A stretch of 53,564 nucleotides of DNA, taken from Gammaproteobacteria bacterium. Its GTDB lineage: Bacteria; Pseudomonadota; Gammaproteobacteria; Pseudomonadales; Azotimanducaceae. Positions 17,979-28,051 of the stretch are shown piece by piece. How positions within the stretch are numbered: the stretch's first letter is position 1; every line of letters starts with the position of its first letter. The notes under the pieces were generated by a model, which ran no database searches, was not told the DNA's origin, and was given only the letters and a program-made list of their open reading frames with translations. The position numbers and the translations under genes are program-made. The DNA lies in contig JAFIFJ010000075.1 of NCBI GenBank assembly GCA_020832085.1, forward strand, positions 1 to 53,564, written 5' to 3'.

Positions 17979-18051
17979 TGGACATCCACAAAAGTATTGG
18001 ACATCCAGGAACACAAAAGTATTGGACATCCAGGAAAGTATTGGACACCCA
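17971..18051. repeat. 19-bp mosaic repeat, cluster C, all in one orientation
   Basis: Four forward cores at 17979, 17998, 18023 and 18042 (the last TGGACACCCA). Spacings are 19, 25 and 19; the 25 contains a small insert (GAACACAAAAG). The tag CCCAAATAG at the left end overlaps the last codons and the stop of the upstream gene. No inverted half is present. The site lies between two convergent genes. Confidence 0.92.
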
Positions 18052-18116
18052 CGTTTCTGACGGGAAGCGGGATCGATCCGCCCGCCGGGATCGTCAGGCG
18101 CAGAACTTCAATCGTG

Positions 18117-19604
18117 TCAGAAGCCGTTGGCCTGCTTGGCCCTGGACTGGCTGTCGATGAGGACTATCAAATCCGCCGCCGCGCTGCGGTGAGCTTCCCA
18201 GGCGCGTTGCACGCTGGCCGAATCGGCACCGCTGCGTGCGAGCTGTTCATATTCGCCGTATTGCCGCTCGGCCGCATTGCACAGACGAATCAGCGCCAGA
18301 GCGTCGTAGCCGGTCGGATTGTTGAAGATGCTGCACTCGCGGTAGCGCGGCCGACCCGCCGCATCGAAGGCGTGAGGCAGAACTTGGATCGTGCCTCGCC
18401 CGGCTGACGGACCGCCGCTGGTGCCCTGCGCGGTGGTGCCAGCGCCAGCCTGGGCCTGCTCGAGGACGCGGGCACTGGCTCCGGCGCCGCCCTCGGTCAG
18501 GATGTCCGTCATGCCCGCCGCCACCACTTCTGACGCGCGATCCACCGGGACCCCGCGGTCGACTGCAGCCGCCCCGAGCCCCACGATTGCGGCTCCCGCC
18601 AGGCCACGCATGAAGGTGTCCGCTCCGGAACTCTGCTGGGATGCCTGTCGTTGCTGCTGTTGCTGCCGCACGGCGGCGACGCGCTCGCGCTCTTCCCGTT
18701 CGCGGGCAACCCGGTCCCGCTCCGCGGCAAGCCTGGCCTCCTCTTCGCGACGCGCCTGCTGGAGTCGCTCCATCTCATTGAGTTGATGCTGGCGGGAAAC
18801 CTGGCCACTGCGTACCAGGGCATCGATGTCCAAGGACGGCGGCGCAGCCGCTGAGGTTGAAGCAACGTCGACTTGGGTCTCCCGGACCCGTTGCACACCC
18901 GTGGTCGGCACGAACCCCTCTGCGCCGCTGAGCTGGTCTCGAACCTGCAGCCAGCGGCCGTCCTCACTGCGCGCCAGCGCCGTCAGCGGGCGGCGGGTTT
19001 CGAGCTCCGACAGAACGTTCGCCGCCTCCCGCGGCGCATCGCGCATGACCAGCGTCCCCCTCACTTCGTAGTCACCCTGCATGGGCAGCAGCCGGACAGG
19101 ACGGGTGAGGCGCAATTGCGGCCAGTCGGCCAGGGTCTGTTCGATGCAGCCGTAGACGCCCTGCGCCGCGCCGAAAACGCGATGGGCTGTGTCCTCACAG
19201 TGACTTTGGACGCGGGTGTAGGTGGCCATATCCAGGGGCTGCCCGAGATCACGGGCGCGGCGGCGCTCGCGAATGCAGAGCTGATCGTTGCCACACTCCA
19301 TGGCGATGGGATCGGGCAATGCACGAAAGTCCGCACTGCCGGAGCGCGGTGTCGTGATGCCCTCCTGACGCAAGGCAGCGATGGCGGCTCGGGGGGACTC
19401 TCCGGCATGGATGCGCTGACACAGCGGTGAATCGGTGCCGAACCAGGCCGCCAGGCGCTCGGCCGCTGCGTGCAACAGGTAGCCATGACAAGCGGATTGG
19501 ATCGTGTCGTCGGTGAGATCCGCGAGTTCGTCCAGAGGCAGCGCCCTGACAGGCAGCGCAAGCAGAACAGTACACCCCAGCGCTGCGATGACCTGGTTTC
19601 GCAT
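18117..19604 (-). CDS. Exported protein with SH3-like domain and charged coiled coil
   Basis: 495 aa from ATG 19604 (MRNQVIAALGCTVLLALPVR), with AGGAGG seven bases upstream and a clear signal peptide cleaved near ALPVRA-LP. Cysteine pairs in the first 170 residues (IQSACHGY, SPLCQRI, MECGNDQLCI, SHCEDT) suggest disulfides. An SH3-like segment spans about 178-230 (RGTLVMRDAPREAANVLSEL to GAEGFV). A Glu/Arg-rich coiled coil (MERLQQARREEEARLAAERD) then runs to a Gln-rich stretch near 320, followed by a glycine/alanine-rich possible membrane patch (GLAGAAIVGLGAAAV). Function unknown; it may bind the cell wall. Confidence 0.8.
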   Translation of the reverse strand: MRNQVIAALGCTVLLALPVRALPLDELADLTDDTIQSACHGYLLHAAAERLAAWFGTDSPLCQRIHAGESPRAAIAALRQEGITTPRSGSADFRALPDPIAMECGNDQLCIRERRRARDLGQPLDMATYTRVQSHCEDTAHRVFGAAQGVYGCIEQTLADWPQLRLTRPVRLLPMQGDYEVRGTLVMRDAPREAANVLSELETRRPLTALARSEDGRWLQVRDQLSGAEGFVPTTGVQRVRETQVDVASTSAAAPPSLDIDALVRSGQVSRQHQLNEMERLQQARREEEARLAAERDRVAREREERERVAAVRQQQQQRQASQQSSGADTFMRGLAGAAIVGLGAAAVDRGVPVDRASEVVAAGMTDILTEGGAGASARVLEQAQAGAGTTAQGTSGGPSAGRGTIQVLPHAFDAAGRPRYRECSIFNNPTGYDALALIRLCNAAERQYGEYEQLARSGADSASVQRAWEAHRSAAADLIVLIDSQSRAKQANGF

Positions 19605-19666
19605 GACCCAACCTCCTGGCAACTGCAGCCAAGAGCATAACGCCATGGTGCCGTTGTTTTAAGGAC

Positions 19667-19705
19667 GGAGGTCACGTCGAATGGGTCGGGGCGGCCGGAT
19701 TCGAA
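19667..19705. repeat. Partial copy of the tRNA-Pro 3' end and flank
   Basis: About 39 bp matching 19785-19823 with few differences. It includes GGTCGGGGCGGCCGGATTC followed by GAAC, which is the TPsiC loop to acceptor end of the tRNA-Pro gene, plus the base pairs beyond its CCA. The copies are 118 bp apart in direct orientation. This is what a leftover attachment-site duplication would look like, but no integrase remains nearby. Confidence 0.7.
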
Positions 19706-19799
19706 CGCGTCCGGCTGCGGCGGCGGCCACCACACTGGAGAGCGGTGGTCGTCGGCGCATTGCGGCTGAGATGGCGCTCCAAGGGAGGTCAGTTCGGAT

Positions 19800-19876
19800 T
19801 GGTCGGGGCGGCCGGATTCGAACCGACGACCACCACACCCCCAGTGTGGTGCGCTACCAGGCTGCGCTACGCCCCG
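19800..19876 (-). tRNA. tRNA-Pro (GGG anticodon)
   Basis: 77 nt. Acceptor arms are CGGGGCG and CGCCCCG, then discriminator A and an encoded CCA. The anticodon loop CTGGGGG is held by stem CCACA/TGTGG, giving anticodon GGG (reads CCC). The D arm is GCGCAGCCTGGTAGCGC and the T loop TTCGAAT. Placement after ihfA and merR matches the order seen in Pseudomonas. Confidence 0.97.
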
Positions 19877-20060
19877 CGAGGCGGCGGATTGTACCGAATG
19901 TAATCCACCGCGGGAACAAGACTCGTCGTGATGTCGCCATTCAGCGCCCAAATCCCTGCTTGTTCACCCAGAGCGCCGTAATCCTGAAGCCGAACGGGAT
20001 TCGCGCTACACTCTTCCTACCGTTCCGATCGAACGCCATTGGGCACGGATTCGCATTTCC

Positions 20061-20570
20061 ATGGACCGTTGGTACGCCGTTTTCGCCAAGCCTCGCCAGG
20101 AGGACGTCGCGGAAGAACAACTTCAGCGTCAGAACTTTACGGTGTGGCTACCGCGCCTGGAGCACTCCGTTCGCTACCGGGGGCGCTGGGTCGATCGCAT
20201 CGAGCCCCTCTTTCCTCGATACCTGTTTCTGCGCGCCGACCCCGGTGAGCAGGATCTGTCGACGGTGCGCTCCACGCGGGGCGTCACCGGACTCGTCCGC
20301 CAGGGCATCGAACCCGCTGTAGTCCCGGAACCGGTGATCGAGTTCCTGCGCGCCAACGTGGATCCGGAGACGGGTCTGCATCGCATCGGCGACAAAAGCC
20401 GCTTCAAGCGTGGCGACCGCGTGAAGATCCTCGAAGGCCCCTTCGAAGGGCTGGAAGGCGTGCTGCTGAAGGAAAAGGGCGAGGATCGTGTCATCGTTCT
20501 GCTGGCCATCCTGGGCGGGCAACGCAACGTCGCCCTTTCAGCCGAACAACTGGCTCGCGTCGCCCCCTAA
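20061..20570 (+). CDS. rfaH: Transcription antitermination factor RfaH
   Basis: 169-aa NusG paralogue. The N-terminal NGN domain runs MDRWYAVFAKPRQEDVAEEQ, through FTVWLPRLEH and PLFPRYLFLRAD, the motifs that contact RNA polymerase. The C-terminal KOW segment is RFKRGDRVKILEGPFEGLEG with VLLAILGGQRNVAL. The LPR pattern and lack of a long N-terminal extension place it with RfaH rather than NusG. In E. coli, RfaH reads through long envelope-polysaccharide operons after binding an ops element. Several such genes are in this window, but I found no convincing ops copy. Confidence 0.93.
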   Translation: MDRWYAVFAKPRQEDVAEEQLQRQNFTVWLPRLEHSVRYRGRWVDRIEPLFPRYLFLRADPGEQDLSTVRSTRGVTGLVRQGIEPAVVPEPVIEFLRANVDPETGLHRIGDKSRFKRGDRVKILEGPFEGLEGVLLKEKGEDRVIVLLAILGGQRNVALSAEQLARVAP

Positions 20571-20717
20571 ACTGCCTCGATCGGGGTAGCCCGACGCCCG
20601 ACATGAGCAGCGGTGCCCGCTGAGCCGATCTTGCGCTTCCCCTTCCTGATGAATCCCCGTCCTGTTGCCCGTTGGGAGCGTGATGCTTTCCTTCACGTCG
20701 CCCGGCGATGAAATTCC

Positions 20718-20746
20718 TGGATGTCCAATAATTTTGTGGCTGTCCA
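20718..20746. repeat. 19-bp mosaic repeat, cluster D (minimal)
   Basis: Two inverted-orientation cores exactly 19 nt apart: TGGATGTCCA at 20718 and TGGCTGTCCA at 20737, joined by ATAATTTTG. There is no clear end tag. It lies between the convergent rfaH and merR-type genes, about 150 bp after the rfaH stop. Confidence 0.85.
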
Positions 20747-20817
20747 GAATTGTGTGGGGGTTTACTTCGGGGGAATAATTTTATGTTATAGATCAGATTC
20801 TTGGGGAAGATTCGTGA

Positions 20818-21174
20818 TCAGCTCTTGAGGACGGTGAGGACGTCTTCGAGTTCGACGATCATCTGGCGGATGAGTTGCTTGTACTGCGTCACGTCGTCGC
20901 GGCCGTCCTCGCCCTCGAGGCGCTGGCGCGCGCCACCGATGGTGAAACCCTGGTCGTAGAGCAGGGAGCGGATCTGGCGTATGCAGATGACGTCGCCGCG
21001 CTGGTAATAACGACGGTTGCCACGGCGCTTCACGGGCTTGAGCTGGGGAAACTCCTGCTCCCAGTAGCGCAGGACGTGGGGCTTGACGTCGCAGAGCTGG
21101 CTGACTTCACCGATGGTGAAGTAGCGCTTGCCCGGGATGGGCGGCAGCTCTTTGTTGTCACTTGCCTCCAGCAT
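20818..21174 (-). CDS. MerR family regulator of the ihfA-linked type
   Basis: 118 aa with a MerR helix-turn-helix: [20 protein letters not shown], then [10 protein letters not shown] and [11 protein letters not shown]. The helix [20 protein letters not shown] follows, and a C-terminal dimerisation helix ends at LTVLKS. Its ATG lies inside the end of ihfA (17-nt overlap), so the two are co-translated. This ihfA-merR-tRNA-Pro order is conserved in gammaproteobacteria. The regulated genes are not known to me. Confidence 0.93.
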   Translation of the reverse strand: MLEASDNKELPPIPGKRYFTIGEVSQLCDVKPHVLRYWEQEFPQLKPVKRRGNRRYYQRGDVICIRQIRSLLYDQGFTIGGARQRLEGEDGRDDVTQYKQLIRQMIVELEDVLTVLKS

Positions 21175-21457
21175 ACGCCTCTACCCGCGCCTTGAGTTTT
21201 TGTCCGGGCCGGAACGTCACTACCCTGCGCGCGGATATTGGAATCTCTTCGCCGGTTTTCGGATTGCGTCCGGGCCGTTCGGCCTTGTCACGCAGATCGA
21301 AATTGCCGAAGCCGGAGAGTTTGACTTGTTCGTTGCGCTCGAGGGCACAGCGCACTTCCTCGAAGAACAACTCCACAAGTTCCTTGGCCTCACGTTTGTT
21401 GAGGCCCAACTCTTCGAACAATCGATCCGCCATGGACGATTTAGTCAATGTCGCCAT
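21158..21457 (-). CDS. ihfA: Integration host factor subunit alpha
   Basis: 99-aa DNA-bending protein that pairs with IhfB (44683-45054). [20 protein letters not shown] opens the helical dimer part. [20 protein letters not shown] contains the beta arm that inserts into the minor groove, with the conserved [10 protein letters not shown]. Normally ihfA follows pheT directly; here about 2.9 kb with two genes and repeat cluster E separate them. Confidence 0.97.
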   Translation of the reverse strand: MATLTKSSMADRLFEELGLNKREAKELVELFFEEVRCALERNEQVKLSGFGNFDLRDKAERPGRNPKTGEEIPISARRVVTFRPGQKLKARVEAYAGGK

Positions 21458-21611
21458 CAGGCCAACCCAGAATCTGAACTTGAGGCACCGAAGATTGAGA
21501 TAGGGTGCGCGAACGGCCGCTGAACGTCAACCAACATCCACAACTTTTTCTCGCCGAATCAACGCTTTCAATCAACATCCCACAGATGGCTTGAACAGTT
21601 CTACTAACCGT

Positions 21612-22574
21612 TCACGTTTGCCAATGGGCGGCAAAGTCGGCCAGAAAGGCGTCGAGATCATCCTTTGGCAGGGCATTGACGCCTCCCGCACCGGCACGCC
21701 CACCCCCTGTTGGCCAGCGCCGGCAGAGCTCGTCTGCGCCACTGCGGCGGCTGTCCGGGGCGCGAATGCTGATGCGCCAGGAGCCATCCTCAGACGGTGT
21801 GATCACGGCATGGGCCCGATCCACATGGTCATTGGCCAGGGCGTTACCCCAGACGCCCGACACGCGCCGGGACCAGGCCGCATCCGGCAGCAGGAAGGCG
21901 GCGGCGGACGGGGTGTCGACCAGCTGCTCGGCCGCGTCCGCCCGGGCCATGTCTTCGGCGTAGCCGGCGTCCAGGGCCGCAAACGGGCCCTCGCGGTCGC
22001 CGATGACCTCGAAGGGGTCCGCGTAGGGCAGCAGGCGACGGAACAGGTCGGCGGGGTCGAAGTGCAGGTCCTCGACTCCGGCGCCGTAGCCGTTGTAGTT
22101 GATGCAGACCCCCAAACGCTCGAGCTGGCTGAGCTGACCGTCGTCGTAGCCCAAGGGTGCTGCCGCCTTGCGGGCGCTGGCCGGCATGTTGTCGCCGAAC
22201 GCGGCCACCACGGCCCAGGCGGCGAAACGGCCTTCCAGAGCACGATTCACCAGCAGCGCCGTGCAGACGTCGGCCGCGGTGTCGATGGTGGCTTCGAGAT
22301 TGCCTGCCGTGGGGATGTCGCCGGCAAAGTGATGGTCGAAGTAGCGCACCTGGGCACCTGTGGCGAGGATGCGCACCAGAGCTTCGCGATTGCTGTCCAG
22401 GGACACGTCGAGGACCAGGATCTCATCATTCGCCGACGGCGCGACCCGCTCGAGCAGGTTGATATCCCGTTTGACCCCGGTGACCAGTTCGGCCTCCAAG
22501 GGCATGGCGAGGCGCATCTGAAGCAGCGAGCAGATGCCGTCGGCATCACCGTTGAAGACGTCATAGCAGGTCAT
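21612..22574 (-). CDS. DHH family phosphoesterase
   Basis: 320 aa. The N-terminal DHH domain has DVFNGDADGICSLLQMRL near 5-22, LVLDVSLDSN, and VRYFDHHFAGDIP near 95, which supply the metal-binding aspartates and histidines. FGDNMPAS follows. The C-terminal substrate domain ends with the glycine-rich PTGGGRAGAGGVNALPKDDL, as in DHHA1-type proteins. Relatives hydrolyse short RNA or cyclic dinucleotide products; I cannot assign a substrate. It sits between ihfA and ugd, not in its usual neighbours' order, so it was probably inserted with ugd. Confidence 0.88.
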   Translation of the reverse strand: MTCYDVFNGDADGICSLLQMRLAMPLEAELVTGVKRDINLLERVAPSANDEILVLDVSLDSNREALVRILATGAQVRYFDHHFAGDIPTAGNLEATIDTAADVCTALLVNRALEGRFAAWAVVAAFGDNMPASARKAAAPLGYDDGQLSQLERLGVCINYNGYGAGVEDLHFDPADLFRRLLPYADPFEVIGDREGPFAALDAGYAEDMARADAAEQLVDTPSAAAFLLPDAAWSRRVSGVWGNALANDHVDRAHAVITPSEDGSWRISIRAPDSRRSGADELCRRWPTGGGRAGAGGVNALPKDDLDAFLADFAAHWQT

Positions 22575-22750
22575 GGATCAGGCGTTCCTCGTCATGGCAG
22601 CCGCCGGGCGGCGTGCAGGTTCTCCGGGCGGCGCCATTCTAACAGCGCCCTGCTCCCGCCCAAGAGCGGACAGCCACAAACTCCCCGCGCCCCTGCTGTG
22701 ACAATCCCGTCGCTCGCGGGGGGTCTGTCGGGGCTGGAACCCTAGCGACC

Positions 22751-24073
22751 TCAGCTCGGCCGCCCGACGCAGAGATAAGTGAATCCCGCTTCGCGCATCG
22801 TGATTGGGTCATAAAGATTGCGCCCGTCGACGATCACTTTACTGATCAACTGGCCCGACAGCAGATCCGTGTCCAGGGCCCGGAACTCCTGCCACTCCGT
22901 ACAGATCACCAGGGCATCGGCGCCTTCGAGGGCGGCTTCCTTGCTCTCGACCAGACGCAGATCGTCGCGCTCGCCATAGAGCTGCGCGCACTCGCGCATC
23001 GCTTCCGGGTCGTAGGCCCTCACTTTCGCACCGGCCTCCCAGAGCTGCGCCATGAGTTCGCGGCTCGGCGCATCGCGCATGTCATCCGTATTCGGCTTGA
23101 ACGCCAGACCCCAGATGGCGATCGTTCTGCCGGCCACCCCACCCAGCGCCGCTTCGAGCTTGGTGAACAGGGTTTTCTTCTGCCGCTGATTGACCACCTC
23201 GACACTGCGGATCAGGGGAGCATCATAGCCCGCCTGGGCGGCGAACCAGCCCAGGGCGCGCAGGTCCTTCGGGAAGCACGAGCCGCCGTAGCCGCAGCCC
23301 GGGTAGATGAAGTGGTAGCCGATGCGTGGATCCGAGCCGATGCCCTGGCGCACCGCCTCCACGTCGGCGCCGACCCGCTCGGCGATGTTGGCAATCTCGT
23401 TCATGAAGCTGATCTTCGTAGCGAGCATGCCGTTGGCCGCGTACTTGGTCAGCTCGGCGGACGGAATGTCCATGAACATCAACTTGTTGTGGTTGCGGCT
23501 GAAGGGGGCATAGCACTCGCGCATCAGTTTGCGCACGCGTTCGCTGTCCGTGCCGACGATAATGCGGTCCGGCTTGTTGAAGTCGTCGATGGCCGCCCCT
23601 TCCTTCAGGAACTCCGGATTGGACGCCACGTCGAACTCCACCTGGGCGCCACGTTCGGCCAGGGCTTCGCTCACCCGCAGGCGGACGCTCTCCGCAGTCC
23701 CCACGGGCACCGTGGACTTGGTGAGCACGACGGCGTAGCGGTTGAGCGAGGAGCCGATCTGGGTGGCGACCGCGTGAACATACTTCAGGTCGGCGCTGCC
23801 ATCGTCCGATGACGGGGTGCCGACGGCGATGAACTGCAGCAGGCCATGGTCGACCGCGGCCGGCGCATCGGTGGTGAAGCGCAGCCGTTTTGAGCTGACG
23901 CATCGCTCGACGATCTCCTCGAGACCGGGCTCATGAATGGGGATTTCACCTCGGTTCAGGCGCGCAATCTTGTCCGCATCCACATCCATGCAGAGCACAT
24001 GATGGCCCGCTTCTGCCAAACAGGCGCCCGTCACCAGCCCGACGTAGCCCGTCCCATAAATACTTATTTTCAT
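22751..24073 (-). CDS. ugd: UDP-glucose 6-dehydrogenase
   Basis: 440-aa NAD-dependent enzyme converting UDP-glucose to UDP-glucuronate. [20 protein letters not shown] is the Rossmann start, with KSTVPVGTA and [12 protein letters not shown] following. The catalytic cysteine is in [13 protein letters not shown] near residue 264. The UDP-binding C-terminal domain has [18 protein letters not shown]. Length and motifs are standard for the bacterial Ugd/RkpK group. Its product could feed the epimerase at 14752. It lies between ihfA and pheT and is preceded by repeat cluster E. Confidence 0.96.
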   Translation of the reverse strand: MKISIYGTGYVGLVTGACLAEAGHHVLCMDVDADKIARLNRGEIPIHEPGLEEIVERCVSSKRLRFTTDAPAAVDHGLLQFIAVGTPSSDDGSADLKYVHAVATQIGSSLNRYAVVLTKSTVPVGTAESVRLRVSEALAERGAQVEFDVASNPEFLKEGAAIDDFNKPDRIIVGTDSERVRKLMRECYAPFSRNHNKLMFMDIPSAELTKYAANGMLATKISFMNEIANIAERVGADVEAVRQGIGSDPRIGYHFIYPGCGYGGSCFPKDLRALGWFAAQAGYDAPLIRSVEVVNQRQKKTLFTKLEAALGGVAGRTIAIWGLAFKPNTDDMRDAPSRELMAQLWEAGAKVRAYDPEAMRECAQLYGERDDLRLVESKEAALEGADALVICTEWQEFRALDTDLLSGQLISKVIVDGRNLYDPITMREAGFTYLCVGRPS

Positions 24074-24167
24074 TCGATTTTTCCCATCTTATGTGCGATA
24101 CCGGCCATGCTCGGCTGGAAGAACGGAACCCTAGCCGGAAGTCCCGACAGCGTCCATGCGCCATCCC

Positions 24168-24350
24168 ACCCAAATACTGGACATCCACAAAAGTAATGGA
24201 CATCCACAAATTTCAGGGGCCCATCAGCGCCTGCAAGCCCGACGAATATCCCCTACCTGGATGTCCAGCAAGTTTCTGGATGTCCAATACTTTCGTGGAT
24301 GTCCAAAAGTCTGTGGGTGTCCAGTACTTTTGTGGATGTCCAGAAATGTA
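24168..24350. repeat. 19-bp mosaic repeat, cluster E (seven cores)
   Basis: Forward cores at 24178 and 24197; inverted cores at 24258, 24277, 24296, 24314 (TGGGTGTCCA) and 24333. Spacings are 19, then 19, 19, 18 and 19 within the right block. The left end has ACCCAAATAC; about 50 bp of unrelated sequence separates the blocks. It occupies the space between the pheT stop and the ugd start, both on the minus strand. Confidence 0.93.
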
Positions 24351-24377
24351 GGGGGCATGCGGGCTGGGGTCCGGAGG

Positions 24378-26792
24378 TCAGCGGCGGATGGCGCCGAGCT
24401 GCGCTTCGAGTGACTGCACGATGGCGTCGATGCGCGCCGTGACTTCGCCGTCCTCCAGGGTGCGGTCCGGGTGCTGCAGCGTCACACCCAGGGCGAGGCT
24501 GCGGCGATCGGGTCCGAGCTTGTCTCCGGCGTAGACGTCGAAGAGGCTCAGATCGACCAGATGCTCCCCGGCTGCCTTGCGGGCGCAATCAAGCACCGCG
24601 GCGCCGGCAACACTGGCGTCGACTTCGATGGCGATGTCGCGGCGCATGGAGGGGAAACGCGAAAGCCCCTGATGCACGGGCACGTCACGGGCTTCGAGAA
24701 CGTCCAGGGCAAGGGCGAACAGGTACACCGGGCGCGGCAGATCCAGTTCGGCCTGAACCTCCGGGTGCATCCGCCCCACCCAACCCGCCAGGACCTCACC
24801 GTCCCCGCCGCTGCGATAGACCGCTGCGCTCTGCCCGGGATGCAGGCCCGGATGTCGCTCGACGCGAAACGACCAGGCCTCCCGGTTGCGCGTCAGCGCC
24901 AGCAGGGACTCGACGACACCGCGGGCATCGTAGAAGTCCACTTCAAGCGCCGGCTGATTCCAGCTTTCCGGATCCCGGCTACCGGCCAGCAGTCCACCGA
25001 CCCAGCTCCGCTCCGCAACGGCGCCACCTTCGTCGCGTGCAAAGGTCCGGCCGATCTCAAACAGCCTTGCACGCGGCTGTTGACGATTGCGGTTGCCGAT
25101 CCAGGTCTTCACCAGCCCCGGCCACAGCGACGTGCGCATGGCCCCGAGGTCTGCAGAAATGGGATTGGCCAAGGGAGCCGCCTGAATGCCCGGTTCGAAC
25201 AGATCGTTCAGACGCGGCTCGACGAAGCTGTAACTCAGGATCTCCTGATGCCCGGACGCGGCCAGTTGGGTCCGGAACAGATCAGCATCGGCACGCCGTG
25301 CCAGCGTGGGTTCCAGCCGCATGCGGCTCGCCGGGAGCGTCACCTCGATGTTGTCGTAACCGTAGATGCGCGCCACCTCCTCGATGAGGTCGGCTTCGCG
25401 TTCGATGTCGAAGCGCCAGCTTGGAGCCTGAACCTGCCAGACCCGGCCAGCATCCGTGTCCTCGGTGGCCACGGGAGGGAGACCGAGCCGCACCAGCATG
25501 GTCTCGACGGTGGCGGTGGGAATGCGCATGCCGAGGAGCTGGGCAAGGCGTGCCTCGCGCAGGGTCACGCCCGAGCGCGCCGGCAGCGATTCCTGATCCA
25601 AGGCCTCGGTGACGGGACCCGGCTCACCGCCGACGATGTCCAACAGCAACGCCGTGGCGCGCTCCATGGCCAGATGCTGCAGACCAAAGTCCACCCCGCG
25701 CTCGTAGCGATGGCTGGCATCCGTGTGCAACCCATAGCTGCGGGCTCTGCCGGAGATCGCCAACGGCGAGAAAAAAGCGCATTCCAGAAAGATGTCCCGA
25801 GTCGGCCCGGCAGGGTCAGTCGTAATGCCGCTGTTCTCGCCACCCATGATGCCGGCCATGGCCACCGGGCCATTGGCGTCAGTGATCAGCAGGGTGTCAT
25901 CGCGCAGGGTGAGTTCGCTGCCATCGAGCAGGGTGAGCTCTTCTTCGGGTTTCGCCAGGCGAACGTCGATGCCTCCGGCAAGGCGAGCGAGATCGAAGGC
26001 GTGCATGGGCTGGCCGAGCTCGAGCAGCACGTAGTTGGTGACATCCACCACCGGATCAATGGGCCGCAGGCCACAGCGGCGCAGGCGCTCCGTCATCCAG
26101 GTCGGGGTGGACCGGGTGACATCGACGCCCCGGATCACCCGGCCGAGATAGCGGGGGCAGCCCTGTGCGTGGGAGACCGCCACCGGAAAAGTCGCGTCGA
26201 TGCGGGCCGGAACGGGACTGATCTCCGGTTCCTTGACGGCGCAGTCGTTGAGGACGCCCACTTCTCGGGCCAGTCCGCGCAGGCCCAGGCAGTCACCGCG
26301 GTTCGGCGTGAGGTCGATCTCTATCAGGGTGTCGTCGAGTTCCAGCGCATCACGCAGGTCGGCGCCCGGCGTGAGATTCGCAGGCAGAACCATGAGTCCG
26401 TCGCGGACCGCATCGAGTCCAAGCTCATCGGCCCCGCAGAGCATGCCGGCGGAGGCGACGCCTCGCAGCTTGGCCTGGCCGATGCGCGTGCCATCGGGCA
26501 GCACGGCGCCAGGACGCGCGTAGGGCACGAGCATGCCCACCTCGACGTTCGGCGCGCCGCAGACCACGGTGTGGATGCCTGCACCATCGTCCACCTGGCA
26601 GACCCTGAGTTTGTCGGCATCCGGATGCGGATCCACGGCCACCACCGAGCCCACGACCACATCCGTGAATGGCGGCGCGGCTGGTTCGGCGCTGTCCACT
26701 TCCAGTCCAGCCATGCTGAGCTGGGCCACCAGTTCGGTGGCGGTGACTGGTGGGTTCACCCATTCGCGCAGCCAACGCTCGCTGATTTTCAC
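24378..26792 (-). CDS. pheT: Phenylalanine-tRNA ligase beta subunit
   Basis: 804 aa, normal for PheT. MKISERWLREWVNPPVTATE starts the chain, and the tRNA-binding EMAP-like domain reads VVVGSVVAVDPHPDADKLRV. The B3/B4 editing region, B5 (VDVTNYVLLELGQPMHAFDL), catalytic-like core and C-terminal anticodon-binding fold (FPSMRRDIAIEVDASVAGAA) follow in order. It forms the alpha2-beta2 enzyme with PheS. The gap from pheS is 100 nt. Confidence 0.97.
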   Translation of the reverse strand: MKISERWLREWVNPPVTATELVAQLSMAGLEVDSAEPAAPPFTDVVVGSVVAVDPHPDADKLRVCQVDDGAGIHTVVCGAPNVEVGMLVPYARPGAVLPDGTRIGQAKLRGVASAGMLCGADELGLDAVRDGLMVLPANLTPGADLRDALELDDTLIEIDLTPNRGDCLGLRGLAREVGVLNDCAVKEPEISPVPARIDATFPVAVSHAQGCPRYLGRVIRGVDVTRSTPTWMTERLRRCGLRPIDPVVDVTNYVLLELGQPMHAFDLARLAGGIDVRLAKPEEELTLLDGSELTLRDDTLLITDANGPVAMAGIMGGENSGITTDPAGPTRDIFLECAFFSPLAISGRARSYGLHTDASHRYERGVDFGLQHLAMERATALLLDIVGGEPGPVTEALDQESLPARSGVTLREARLAQLLGMRIPTATVETMLVRLGLPPVATEDTDAGRVWQVQAPSWRFDIEREADLIEEVARIYGYDNIEVTLPASRMRLEPTLARRADADLFRTQLAASGHQEILSYSFVEPRLNDLFEPGIQAAPLANPISADLGAMRTSLWPGLVKTWIGNRNRQQPRARLFEIGRTFARDEGGAVAERSWVGGLLAGSRDPESWNQPALEVDFYDARGVVESLLALTRNREAWSFRVERHPGLHPGQSAAVYRSGGDGEVLAGWVGRMHPEVQAELDLPRPVYLFALALDVLEARDVPVHQGLSRFPSMRRDIAIEVDASVAGAAVLDCARKAAGEHLVDLSLFDVYAGDKLGPDRRSLALGVTLQHPDRTLEDGEVTARIDAIVQSLEAQLGAIRR

Positions 26793-26892
26793 TCGTGGTC
26801 TCCTTCAGAACGAATCGCCATTCGCTCAGTGGTGCCTGGATCCGAATTCAGCGCCTACCGGCTTCGATGAGGCGCTCGCAGTGGGGTCGGTC

Positions 26893-28014
<1,122 letters not shown>

Positions 28015-28051
28015 TCATGCGCTCTCGGCCTGAGAGCCGAGTACCGCTCGA

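Noticed and set aside
20580..20600. ops element at GGGGTAGCCC after rfaH
   Set aside because: It matches only the GTAGC core, lies downstream of rfaH and ahead of no gene on that strand.
20755..20817. Terminator formed by CTTCCCC and CCCCGAAG near the merR-type gene end
   Set aside because: The arms do not pair beyond four bases once aligned; only an AT-rich tract remains.
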